Positions 46,938-54,659 of a DNA stretch of 64,000 bases are shown here, piece by piece. Position 1 is the first letter of the stretch, and each line of letters starts with the position of its first letter. Source of the DNA: JBEKIK01 sp963838495. GTDB taxonomy: Bacteria > Planctomycetota > Planctomycetia > Pirellulales > Thermoguttaceae. The notes under the pieces were generated by a model. That model made no database searches. It saw nothing but the letters and a program-made list of their open reading frames with translations, and had not been told where the DNA came from. The translations under genes were made by a program, and so were the position numbers. The stretch lies in contig CAWIRC010000002.1 in the NCBI GenBank assembly GCA_963838495.1, forward strand, positions 496,001 to 560,000, in the 5' to 3' direction.

Positions 46938-47659
46938 TTAATATGTCCGGTTCCCCACGTACTGAAGCTGAACTTTATCCACCGGCACCACCAGTTGTCG
47001 CCCGTCTTTAAGCGGCATGGGCATCAACTCCTGCCCCGTTTGCACTTGGTAGCCGCTGCGTTCCAGGGCCTGCACTACGCTCTGGGGAATGGGCGACGGC
47101 AGACTTTCGAGCCATTGTTGATCGATGTGATCGCGCTCCACGGCCGGCAACCGGATCGATTCGCCCGACCCTTGCGACCCGGCCGGCGATAACCGCACCC
47201 ATTGCAATCCCCCTTGGGCGACCGCGTCTTGCGCCCTGAAGTCGTTTTCGGATTCCCCCTTACATTGCCTGCAATTTGGTTGGAGCCGGCGGCGCCGATA
47301 AGGTTGCCCGGCCTATTGCCCCAGTGTTGCCACATTATGCCCGCGCTTAAAGCCATCAAAAAAGTCGCCGCCATGGCCGCCAGCGTGCCCGCAGTCCCAA
47401 AAGGCGACGAACGCCGCTTCACAGGCCGCACGCTCGGAACAACCTTGGCTGAAACCGGACCTTCACCTGCCGATACCCGTTGCCTAAGCCCGCCCAACTC
47501 TTTTTTCCAGCACTGCGCCTCCAAAAAAGACAATGCGCAGCGCCGCCAGCCGTCCGGCTCCTGGTCCAGCGAACTAAGCAGTTCCGCCCGCTGCGATTCG
47601 CTTAATTCGCCGTCCGCCAAAAGGTCGAACATTTCAGAAGTGGGTCGTATAGGTTCCAT
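46938..47659 (-). CDS. Anti-sigma-factor-like membrane protein (one frameshift)
   Basis: From Met at 47659 (MEPIRPTSEMFDLLADGELS). The N-terminal 60 residues are helical and resemble the anti-sigma domain (RAELLSSLDQEPDGWRRC). One membrane helix follows near residue 100 (AGTLAAMAATFLMALSAGI), then an outer domain. The frame breaks near 47258, in a G5 run that needs to be G6; the other frame gives ESENDFRAQDAVAQGGLQWV and ends QLQYVGNRTY. It lies directly after the ECF sigma gene, so it is probably its regulator. No zinc-binding HxxxCxxC motif is seen. Confidence 0.75.
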
Positions 47660-47799
47660 GATCAAGGTCAACAGTTCAAAATTGACAGTTTACAGTTAAC
47701 GGTTTTCATTTCTCAGTTACAACCTTCCGGCAATCAATCTGAGGCTATCAACATGAGGACTCGTTGCGGGTAACCGCTCAAAGTGAACGCCGATTGCCC

Positions 47800-47832
47800 A
47801 TCACTCATCCTTCATCCCTCATCCTTCATCCT
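47800..47832 (-). repeat. Heptad array at the sigma/anti-sigma gap
   Basis: TCATCCY units end three bases before the sigma gene stop region (47836). Confidence 0.85.
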
Positions 47833-47835
47833 TTT

Positions 47836-48432
47836 TCACACGTCCGCCTCCACCACGTCCAGCACGGCCAGTTCGCTTCGCAGCCGCCCGCGGGCACGAT
47901 GCAACCGCGCCTCCACCGCGCTTTCACTTATCCCCAATCGCTCCGCCAATTCTCGGTAACTCCAATCTTCGGTGTATTTTAAAAGTAAAATCTCCGCGTC
48001 TCGGCGCGCCAGTCGCTTCATGGCCAGGCGAATCTTTTCTCGCCGCTCCTCCGAAATCAACCATGTCAAAGGATCGGCCTGGCGGTTGTCTTGTTCTCTG
48101 GGATGGTTGCGACGTGCAAAGCGGTCGATCAACTTTCGCTGCCGCCCCGCCTTGCGGCGATACAGCAGCGTCTGCGTCACTGCCAGGCGATACAACCAGG
48201 CGGCGACTTTCTTGGGATCGTTTATCGGCGCCTTTTGCCGCACCGCCGCATACGACACCTCCTGCATTACTTCATCCACGGCCTGTGGCTCGCCCAATCG
48301 CGCAAAAACCACCGTCCGCAACCATCGATCGTGCTCGGCCAAGACACGCGACCAATCGATAACGCCCGCCGGCAAACTGTCGCCGGATAATACATCATCC
48401 CTTTGGCTAGGATTGGGCTCGATCATAGCCAT
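47836..48432 (-). CDS. ECF-type RNA polymerase sigma factor
   Basis: 198 residues from ATG at 48432 (MAMIEPNPSQ); a GTG at 48447 and an ATG at 48426 are other options. Region 2 is HDRWLRTVVFARLGEPQAVDEV with the -10-binding MQEVSYAAVRQK; region 4 is RLARRDAEILLLKYTEDWSY and RELAERLGISESAVEARLHR, a helix-turn-helix for the -35 box. The long basic linker is usual for planctomycete ECFs. The gene heads a unit with the anti-sigma and PDZ genes. Confidence 0.9.
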   Translation of the reverse strand: MAMIEPNPSQRDDVLSGDSLPAGVIDWSRVLAEHDRWLRTVVFARLGEPQAVDEVMQEVSYAAVRQKAPINDPKKVAAWLYRLAVTQTLLYRRKAGRQRKLIDRFARRNHPREQDNRQADPLTWLISEERREKIRLAMKRLARRDAEILLLKYTEDWSYRELAERLGISESAVEARLHRARGRLRSELAVLDVVEADV

Positions 48433-48621
48433 AATAGTGGTTTCCACTAAATAAACTATCTTGCGGTACTCTTGTGGATTTGCGTTGCAACTGGTTATTC
48501 TATAATAGGTTATTGTGATGCGGCCGTCCCGGCTGCACCTATCCCTTTTTACGCATGTTTATATATTCACCAGCCTTTTTAAGCAGGCCGGACGCCCGCT
48601 TCATAAAAACGATACACGCCT

Positions 48622-49839
48622 ATGAATAATACGCATCGGGCTCTGGACTGGATAGACGAACAGCTCGGCGTCCTCCAACAGCGGGGGCTGCGTCGCCGCT
48701 TGTCAACCCGCCAAAGCGCCCAATCTGCATGCATCGTCCTCGACGGACAAGAGACCGACAATTTCGGCTCCAACGATTATCTCAACCTCGCCTCCGATCC
48801 CCGTCTAACCGCCGCCGCACAGGCCGCTTTGCACGAATTTGGCTGGGGAAGCGGCGCCAGTCCGCTCCTGACCGGGCACGACGAACTCCACCGCCGCCTC
48901 GAACAGCGAATCGCCAAGTTCGAAGGCGTAGAGGCGGCATTAATATTCACCTCCGGTTTCGCCGCCAACGCCGGCACCGTCGCCTCCTTGGTCGCCGTCG
49001 GCGACGTGGTCTTCACCGACCGCAAAAATCACGCCAGCCTCATCGACGGCTGCCGCCTCTCCCACGCCGACGTCCGCACCTTTCCACATGCCGATTGCCA
49101 AACCCTCGAACATCTGCTCTCCAAAACCTCCGCCGATCGCGATCGGGCGCCAAGCGGAGCATGGTCCGGCGCCCGCCGCCGGCTGATCGTGACCGATGGG
49201 CTTTTCAGCATGGACGGCGATTTGGCACCGCTCGTGGAACTGGCCGATCTCGCCCGGCGATTCAATGCCATGCTACTCGTTAACGAAGCACATGCCACCG
49301 GCGTGTTCGGGCGGCAGGGCAGGGGAGTCACGGAGCATCTTAATCTGGAAAACCAAGTACACGTCCGCGTGGGAACCCTCAGTAAGGCCCTGGGATGCGT
49401 GGGCGGATTCGTCGCCGGCAACCGCTCGCTCATCGAGTGGCTGGTAAATCGCGCCCGCCCTTATATTTTTTCCACGGCCATGCCGGCCGCAAACGCCGCC
49501 GCCGCAATTGCCGCCCTGGACATCGTCGCCGCCGAACCACAGAGGCGAGTGGAGCTGCTTGCCCGCGCGGTAAACCTCCGCGCCCACCTGGCCGATCAAG
49601 GCTGGAACATCGGCCGCTCGGCAAGCCAGATCATCCCCATTATCGCGGGCGAACCGTCCCGGGCACTCGCCCTATCGGCGGCGCTGCGGGAAAAAGGATT
49701 GTATGTCCCCGCCATCCGACCGCCCACCGTGCCCGAGGGCGAAGCCTGCCTCCGCATCAGCCTCACCTCCGCACATACCGAAGACATGATCGCAAAACTA
49801 TTGGAAGCACTGTTAGAAAATAAACACAAAATTGTTTAA
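48622..49839 (+). CDS. BioF-like alpha-oxoamine synthase with Asp-to-Asn change at the PLP site
   Basis: 405 residues. It follows 8-amino-7-oxononanoate synthase (biotin pathway): FGSNDYLNLASDPRL, GWGSGASPLLTGHDELHRRL, FTSGFAANAGTVASL, and the PLP Lys in GTLSKALGCVGGF. The motif that should read DEAHATG is NEAHATG at residues 221-227; Asn221 stands where an Asp normally pairs with the pyridine nitrogen of PLP (codon AAC instead of GAC). Either a single sequence error or an altered enzyme. No other bio gene is next to it, so assignment to biotin synthesis is not proven; other alpha-oxoamine synthases are possible. Confidence 0.82.
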   Translation: MNNTHRALDWIDEQLGVLQQRGLRRRLSTRQSAQSACIVLDGQETDNFGSNDYLNLASDPRLTAAAQAALHEFGWGSGASPLLTGHDELHRRLEQRIAKFEGVEAALIFTSGFAANAGTVASLVAVGDVVFTDRKNHASLIDGCRLSHADVRTFPHADCQTLEHLLSKTSADRDRAPSGAWSGARRRLIVTDGLFSMDGDLAPLVELADLARRFNAMLLVNEAHATGVFGRQGRGVTEHLNLENQVHVRVGTLSKALGCVGGFVAGNRSLIEWLVNRARPYIFSTAMPAANAAAAIAALDIVAAEPQRRVELLARAVNLRAHLADQGWNIGRSASQIIPIIAGEPSRALALSAALREKGLYVPAIRPPTVPEGEACLRISLTSAHTEDMIAKLLEALLENKHKIV

Positions 49840-49847
49840 ACAAAATC

Positions 49848-49886
49848 CTCCCCTCTCCCTTTGGGAGAGGGGTTGGGGGTGAGGGT
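49848..49886 (+). repeat. Family A palindrome after the BioF-like gene
   Basis: Standard copy, 8 bp after the stop codon. Confidence 0.92.
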
Positions 49887-49973
49887 GTTTTTAAATTCTC
49901 TGGAAGATTTATCGGAACTCCTAAACAAAAACATTTTTATCTGCTGTAAACTGCCCACTGCCCAATTTAAAAA

Positions 49974-50846
49974 ATGCGTCTTGCCTACAGCTCCAACGCG
50001 TACATGAAGTTCCCCGTCGAGGAAACCATCGCCCGAATCGCCGATCTTGGTTACCAGGGCCTGGAATTGCTCGCCGACGCGCCCCATGCCTGGCCGCCCG
50101 ATCTCTCGCCCGACAAGATTCGGGCGATCCGCGATTGCATCGAACGCCACAATCTGGCCATATCCAACGTCAACGGATTCATGCTAAACGCCATCGCCGA
50201 TCCCCGCAATCCGTATTGGCATCCATCCTGGATCGAGCCCGACCGCGACTATCGCGCCGTCCGCCGCGAGCACACCAAGCGGGTCTTGCGCCTTGCCAAG
50301 GAGCTTCAAGCCCCGTCCATGCAAACCGAGCCCGGCGGGCCGCTCGACCAGAACCAATCACGCCGCGCGGCCGCCGACGTCTTCTACGACGGCATAATGC
50401 CCTGCGTTGAATTGGCCGAAGACCTCGAGATTTTCCTGTTGATCGAGCCCGAGCCCGGTCTTCTCATCGAAACATTCGAGCAGTATCTGGAATTCGCCGA
50501 CCGCCTGGATTCGCCCTGGGTGGGATTGAACTTCGACGTCGGCCACGCATTTTGCGTGGGCCAGGACCCGCAAAACTGGATCGCCCCCATGGCCCCGCAC
50601 ACCAAGCACTATCATATCGAAGACATCGCCGCCTCCCGCCGCCACGAACACCTGGTCCCCGGCCGCGGGGCAATTGACTTTCCCGCCGTCGTGGGCGAAA
50701 TTGTCAAAACCGGCTACAACGGCTGGATCACCGTCGAACTCTATCCCTACATCGACAATCCCGACGCCGCCGGCCGCGAAGCCAAGACTTTTTTGGAAGA
50801 TATAATGAAAAATCTCCCCTCGCCCTTTGGGAGAGGAGCTTCATAA
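49974..50846 (+). CDS. Sugar phosphate isomerase/epimerase family TIM-barrel protein, repeat-derived C-terminus
   Basis: 290 residues. Xylose-isomerase-like barrel: MRLAYSSNAYMKF, GYQGLELLADAPH, metal-site residues in IEPEPGLLIE (Glu), NFDVGHAFC (Asp/His), HYHIEDIA (His/Glu) and ITVELYPY (Glu). The final residues LPSPFGRGAS and the stop are encoded by a family A palindrome, so the original end may have been overwritten. It lies 49 bp before the UbiA-type gene and a second barrel protein follows that, suggesting a common pathway. Substrate unknown. Confidence 0.83.
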   Translation: MRLAYSSNAYMKFPVEETIARIADLGYQGLELLADAPHAWPPDLSPDKIRAIRDCIERHNLAISNVNGFMLNAIADPRNPYWHPSWIEPDRDYRAVRREHTKRVLRLAKELQAPSMQTEPGGPLDQNQSRRAAADVFYDGIMPCVELAEDLEIFLLIEPEPGLLIETFEQYLEFADRLDSPWVGLNFDVGHAFCVGQDPQNWIAPMAPHTKHYHIEDIAASRRHEHLVPGRGAIDFPAVVGEIVKTGYNGWITVELYPYIDNPDAAGREAKTFLEDIMKNLPSPFGRGAS

Positions 50847-50889
50847 ATATTTCCCCTCTCCCTATGGGAGAGGGGCAGGGGGTGAGGGC
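50814..50889 (+). repeat. Two family A palindromes, the first partial
   Basis: 50814-50839 is a copy cut short (no tail) and encodes the end of the upstream barrel gene; 50852-50889 is a full copy with CTATGG in place of CTTTGG at its centre. Confidence 0.88.
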
Positions 50890-50895
50890 TGAAGG

Positions 50896-51855
50896 ATGAA
50901 AAATGAAATAAACAATCCAAATCCGCCCGATCGCTCCTCGCTCCGCGACTATTTCGAGCTCATGCGCCTGCCCAACGTCTTCACCTCCATGGCCGACGTG
51001 GCGATGGGTTTCCTGTTCGTCCGCGATCTGACCGGAACCCTCGATTATTGCCTCCTGGCCCTTTTGCTGGCCTCATCGAGTCTCTTATATCTTGCGGGCG
51101 TGGTCCTAAACGACCTCTTCGACCTGGAACTCGACTCCCGCGAGCGTCCCGACCGCCCCTTGCCCTCCGGCCGCATCTCGCCCCGCGCGGCCCTGATCTT
51201 CGGATGCGGATTATTATTTGCCGGAGCCGCACTGGGCTCTGCGGCGGCTTTTGTCATCCGCCATATAATGCCGGCCGCTATAGCGATTATTCTGCTTACA
51301 AGCATCCTGATTTATGACGCCGGACTGAAATTCACCCCCATCGGCCCGCTCCTGATCGGCGCCTGCCGCATGTTCAACGTGCTCTTGGGCATGAGCGCGG
51401 CAGCCACCCCATTCACCGCCGAACATTGGGTCGTCGCCGCCTCCGTCGGCCTGTACATCGCCGGCGTCACCTGGTTCGCCAAAACCGAAAACATCCGCTC
51501 CTCCAGGCTGCAATTGTCGCTTTCCACGCTTGTCATGCTCTCCGGCATCGCCCTTTTAAGCACCTTGCCTCACTGGATCGAAACCGCCCGGCTCACTCCG
51601 CTCCTCGAGGCCGAACCCCAGCGATGGCCGCTGCTGATCTTGATCTTGGGAATGTTCATCGGCTGGCGATGCGTGCGGGCGATCATCGCGCCCACTCCCG
51701 CCCAAGTTCAAGCCGCCGTGGCACAAAGCATCCTTTCCCTGATTATCCTCGACGCCGCCGCCTGTTTCGCCGTCCGCGGCGTCTTTTCGTCCCTCATGAT
51801 CTTGATCTTGCTCTTGCCGGCCATGTATTTCGGAAAATGGATCGAATTAACGTAA
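50896..51855 (+). CDS. UbiA-family prenyltransferase (EboC-like)
   Basis: 319 residues with about nine membrane helices. The first Asp motif is NDLFDLELDSRERPDRPLPS (residues 71-90), which binds prenyl diphosphate through Mg. The second Asp-rich motif of UbiA is weak; KTENIRSSR takes its place, as in the EboC type. It lies between two TIM-barrel isomerase genes, an arrangement that recalls ebo clusters (UbiA-like eboC with the isomerase-like eboE), though eboA, B, D and F are absent here. Acceptor unknown. The stop TAA is the first triplet of a heptad array. Confidence 0.85.
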   Translation: MKNEINNPNPPDRSSLRDYFELMRLPNVFTSMADVAMGFLFVRDLTGTLDYCLLALLLASSSLLYLAGVVLNDLFDLELDSRERPDRPLPSGRISPRAALIFGCGLLFAGAALGSAAAFVIRHIMPAAIAIILLTSILIYDAGLKFTPIGPLLIGACRMFNVLLGMSAAATPFTAEHWVVAASVGLYIAGVTWFAKTENIRSSRLQLSLSTLVMLSGIALLSTLPHWIETARLTPLLEAEPQRWPLLILILGMFIGWRCVRAIIAPTPAQVQAAVAQSILSLIILDAAACFAVRGVFSSLMILILLLPAMYFGKWIELT

Positions 51856-51904
51856 CCCCTAACCTCTAATCCCTAACCCCTAATCTCTAATCTCTAATCC
51901 CTAA
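51853..51904 (+). repeat. Heptad array that is the entire intergenic region, unit TAATCYC
   Basis: Seven units from the UbiA stop (TAACCCC) to TAATATG, whose ATG (51906) starts the next gene. No room is left for any other leader. Confidence 0.93.
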
Positions 51905-51905
51905 T

Positions 51906-52742
51906 ATGTTTCTCGGCTACAACACCAACGGCATGGCGCATCACGATCTCTTCCAGGCGGTCGAAATGTTGGCCGAGATCGGCTACCGCGGCGTGGCCAT
52001 AACCATCGATCATGGCCCGCTTTGGCCCCGCGAAAATGCAACCCGACGGAATATCGCCCGCTTGAAAAAATTGCTGGAAGACCTTGGGCTGCGCTCCGTG
52101 ATCGAAACCGGCGCCCGCTTCCTCCTCGATCCCCGCACAAAGCACGAGCCAACATTGATTTCGCCCGACCCGCGCCGGCGAATCGAATTCTACAAGTACG
52201 CCGTCAACCTGGCCGTGGAACTGGGCTCCGATTGCGTTTCACTTTGGTCGGGCACAGTCCGCGACGGCGCCTCCCCCGGCGATGCCGTAAAACGTCTTGC
52301 ACAAGGCCTGTGCAAAGTCCTCGATTACGCGGCCCCACAGGGGGTCGTCGTCGCCTTCGAGCCCGAGCCGGACATGATCGTCGATTCAATGGAAAAATTC
52401 GAAAATCTGTTAAAACACAACCCTATGCCCGGCCTCCGCCTGACGCTCGACGTCGGGCATCTCCACTGCCAAGGCGAAACGCCAATCGCGAACGCAATCC
52501 GCCGCTGGTCTAAAATTTTAGTCAACGTGCACGTCGAGGACATGAAAACCGGCCTCCACGAACATCTAATGTTCGGCGAAGGCGAAATCGATTTTCCCCC
52601 GGTGATTAAAGCCCTCACCGAATCGGGTTACCCCGGCGGTTTGTACGTGGAACTCAACCGTCACAGCCGCGACGCGCCCCATGCCGCTAAAAAAGCATAC
52701 GATTTTTTAACAAAATTCCCAATCCTGAACCCTGAACCCTGA
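51906..52742 (+). CDS. Sugar phosphate isomerase/epimerase family TIM-barrel protein
   Basis: 278 residues. Barrel landmarks: MFLGYNTNGMAHHD, GYRGVAITIDHGPLWP, AFEPEPDMIVD (Glu), TLDVGHLHC (Asp/His), NVHVEDM (His/Asp) and LYVELNRHSRD (Glu), again the metal-site set of the family. It shares about the same architecture as the gene at 49974 but is clearly a separate paralog. The last residues LNPEP and the stop come from a CTGAACC heptad array. Substrate unknown; linkage with the UbiA-type gene suggests a prenylated cyclitol or sugar product, which is only inference. Confidence 0.83.
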   Translation: MFLGYNTNGMAHHDLFQAVEMLAEIGYRGVAITIDHGPLWPRENATRRNIARLKKLLEDLGLRSVIETGARFLLDPRTKHEPTLISPDPRRRIEFYKYAVNLAVELGSDCVSLWSGTVRDGASPGDAVKRLAQGLCKVLDYAAPQGVVVAFEPEPDMIVDSMEKFENLLKHNPMPGLRLTLDVGHLHCQGETPIANAIRRWSKILVNVHVEDMKTGLHEHLMFGEGEIDFPPVIKALTESGYPGGLYVELNRHSRDAPHAAKKAYDFLTKFPILNPEP

Positions 52743-52752
52743 ACCCCGAACC
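52725..52752 (+). repeat. Heptad array, unit CTGAACC (4 units)
   Basis: Supplies the last codons and the stop of the upstream gene. Confidence 0.92.
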
Positions 52753-53156
52753 CTTCTTCCACGCCTTGCCCCAAACATGGAAAGATGATAAGATAATTTA
52801 ACTGGTCCTCTACCATGCTCGTGCTGACGGTGCAATTATTTTGGTGAGCCGATATTTAATGCCCGTTGGGCGCCTGATTTAAAGACACTGGCCGCGTGTA
52901 TAGCCGCTGACCGGCTCCGGCCGGCAACGGATCACACAACCCGGTGTCCAGGCCGCCCGATTTTACCATTAACGGGTTCACAAATGAGCATCGCCACGGC
53001 ATTGCGGTGGAGGATCTTTTTTTGGAATGTTGAATGCGGAATAATGAATGATGAATTTAAAAGCAATCAGCTATCAGCGGTCAGCCTGAAATTTGATAGA
53101 TGAACGCAACTGCTAATAACTGACTGCTGATAGCTGACTGCTGAAAGCTTAACTCC
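52753..53156. repeat. Intergenic region with heptad arrays 53028-53149
   Basis: The first 270 bp have no gene and no clear element. From 53028 there are TGAATGA, CTATCAG, AACTGCT and CTGACTG type heptads that run to 7 bp before the larE ATG. Confidence 0.75.
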
Positions 53157-54000
53157 ATGCCCGAACTCGCACCCGAAATCGCCGCCAAGCGCGACCGCCT
53201 CATCGAACTGCTGAAAACTTTCGGCACTTGCGCCGTGGCCTTTTCCGGCGGATTGGACAGCACCGTGCTGGCCAAGGCCGCGCAACTGGCCCTCGGCGAT
53301 CGGGCCGTGGCGGTCACCGGCTTAAGCCCAGCCCTTGCCGCAAGCGAATTGGATGATGCAAAATCGCTCGCCCAGCTCATCGGCATCCGACACGAACTGA
53401 TCGAAACCGGCGAATTGTCCCTGCCCGCCTACCAGGCCAACAATCCCGACCGCTGCTACCACTGCAAAACCGAGCTTTTCACCCGCATAGAAGAATTGGC
53501 GCGACGCTTAAACGTGGCCGTAGTGGCCGATGGCAGCAACCAGGACGACCGCGGCGATTACCGCCCCGGTTCGCGCAGCCGATGAGCAGAAAGTGAAAAG
53601 CCCCTTGGCCGAATGCGGTTTTACCAAGCCCGAAATCCACGCCTTGGCCGAATACTGGCAATTGCCCGCCTGGGACAAGCCCGCCGCGCCCTGTCTGAGC
53701 AGCCGCATCGCCTACGGCGAGCCGGTCACCCCCGAGCGCCTGGCAATGATCGAGCAAGCCGAGGATTTTCTAAAACAGCGCGGATTCAAGCCGCTCCGCG
53801 TGCGTTATCACCGCGGCGACGTGGCCCGCATCGAAGTCACCCCGGACGCCCTGCCGCGTTTCTCCGATCCCCAATTCCGCCGCGAGTTGATCGAACATTT
53901 CAAATCCCTCGGCTTCAAATACGTCTCCCTCGACCTCGAAGGCTTCCGCTCCGGCAGCCTCAACGCGGTATTGATTCAAGATGCCGGCCGGCTAAAATGA
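53157..54000 (+). CDS. larE: LarE-type ATP-dependent sulfur transferase (one frameshift)
   Basis: PP-loop enzyme; LarE donates sulfur to build the nickel-pincer cofactor of lactate racemase and related enzymes. PP-loop AVAFSGGLDSTVLAKA at residues 26-41, then PDRCYHCKTELF, DGSNQDDRGDYRPG. The frame ends at 53585, but the protein continues in another frame as AADEQKVKSPLAECGFTKPE and PAAPCLSSRIAYGEPVT, in which Cys is the position of the sacrificial Cys. The break near 53570 is +1. The end of the gene is duplicated after the next two genes. No larB or larC is in the window. Confidence 0.88.
53920..53974 (+). repeat. Direct repeat at the 3' end of larE, copy 1
   Basis: Encodes YVSLDLEGFRSGSLNAVL in larE. 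The last 35 bp (AGGCTTCC to ATTGA) are identical to copy 2. Confidence 0.93.
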
Positions 54001-54023
54001 TATATTTATAATGAGGAGCGGGG

Positions 54024-54257
54024 ATGCCAAAAGTATTCGAAAAAGACGGTTATAGGTTTTTCTTCTATAGCAACGAGCATCGCCCAATTCATGTTCACGT
54101 GAGGCATGGCGATGGTGAAGCCGTTTTTGACGTGGAGGAAATCATAGAATTGCGTGAGTCTCAAAACATGAAAATTGGCGAGCTTTCACAAGCCCAACAC
54201 CTTGCCGAGGAACATCGGCAGTTGATCTTGGAGAAATGGCATGAGCACCTTGGTTGA
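54024..54257 (+). CDS. DUF4160-domain protein
   Basis: 77 residues: GYRFFFYSNEHRPIHVHVRHGDGEAVFDVE is the family core, in two short strands with a His-rich HVHV turn, followed by an acidic helix (EELRESQNMKIGELS region). Shine-Dalgarno GAGGAG. The reading frame overlaps the next gene by 17 bp. DUF4160 and DUF2442 genes very often occur as such a pair and are thought to be a toxin-antitoxin-like module; no activity is established to my knowledge. Confidence 0.8.
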   Translation: MPKVFEKDGYRFFFYSNEHRPIHVHVRHGDGEAVFDVEEIIELRESQNMKIGELSQAQHLAEEHRQLILEKWHEHLG

Positions 54258-54495
54258 TACTCTTAAATCGGCTATTTATAAAGATGGTCATATTGAACTC
54301 ATCATGCGGAGCGGCGTGGAAATTCGTTTTCCCATTGCCGGGAATCCGCGTCTTGCAAATGGCACTCCACAGCAACTTAACAATATTGAAGTATCTCCTT
54401 TCGGACTTCATTGGCCCGACCTGGATGAAGATTTATCCTTCCGTGGCTTGCTTGAAGGCGATTATGGACAGACAACCGTGCATCGCCAATCTTAA
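54241..54495 (+). CDS. DUF2442-domain protein
   Basis: 84 residues. It has IELIMRSGVEIRFPIAG and NNIEVSPFGLHWPDLDEDLS, the second being the landmark of DUF2442 (L-HWP-LDEDLS). It starts inside the DUF4160 gene and so should be translated together with it. The pair lies between two copies of the larE 3' end. Confidence 0.8.
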   Translation: MSTLVDTLKSAIYKDGHIELIMRSGVEIRFPIAGNPRLANGTPQQLNNIEVSPFGLHWPDLDEDLSFRGLLEGDYGQTTVHRQS

Positions 54496-54503
54496 TCCAT
54501 CAT

Positions 54504-54558
54504 TACATCTCCCTCGATCTGGTAGGCTTCCGCTCCGGCAGCCTCAACGCGGTATTGA
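54504..54558 (+). repeat. Direct repeat of the larE 3' end, copy 2
   Basis: Would read YISLDLVGFRSGSLNAVL. The 5' part differs from copy 1 at four or five mostly third-position bases, and the last 35 bp are identical. It is not part of any gene here. Confidence 0.93.
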
Positions 54559-54659
54559 GCGCATCTTTTTAGCCTTCATATAATACATCGGGTGCATTGG
54601 TTGCATATAGGTACCGCAATAATAGGATACCCTCTGTGCATTCTCGGTGATCCAAGAGC

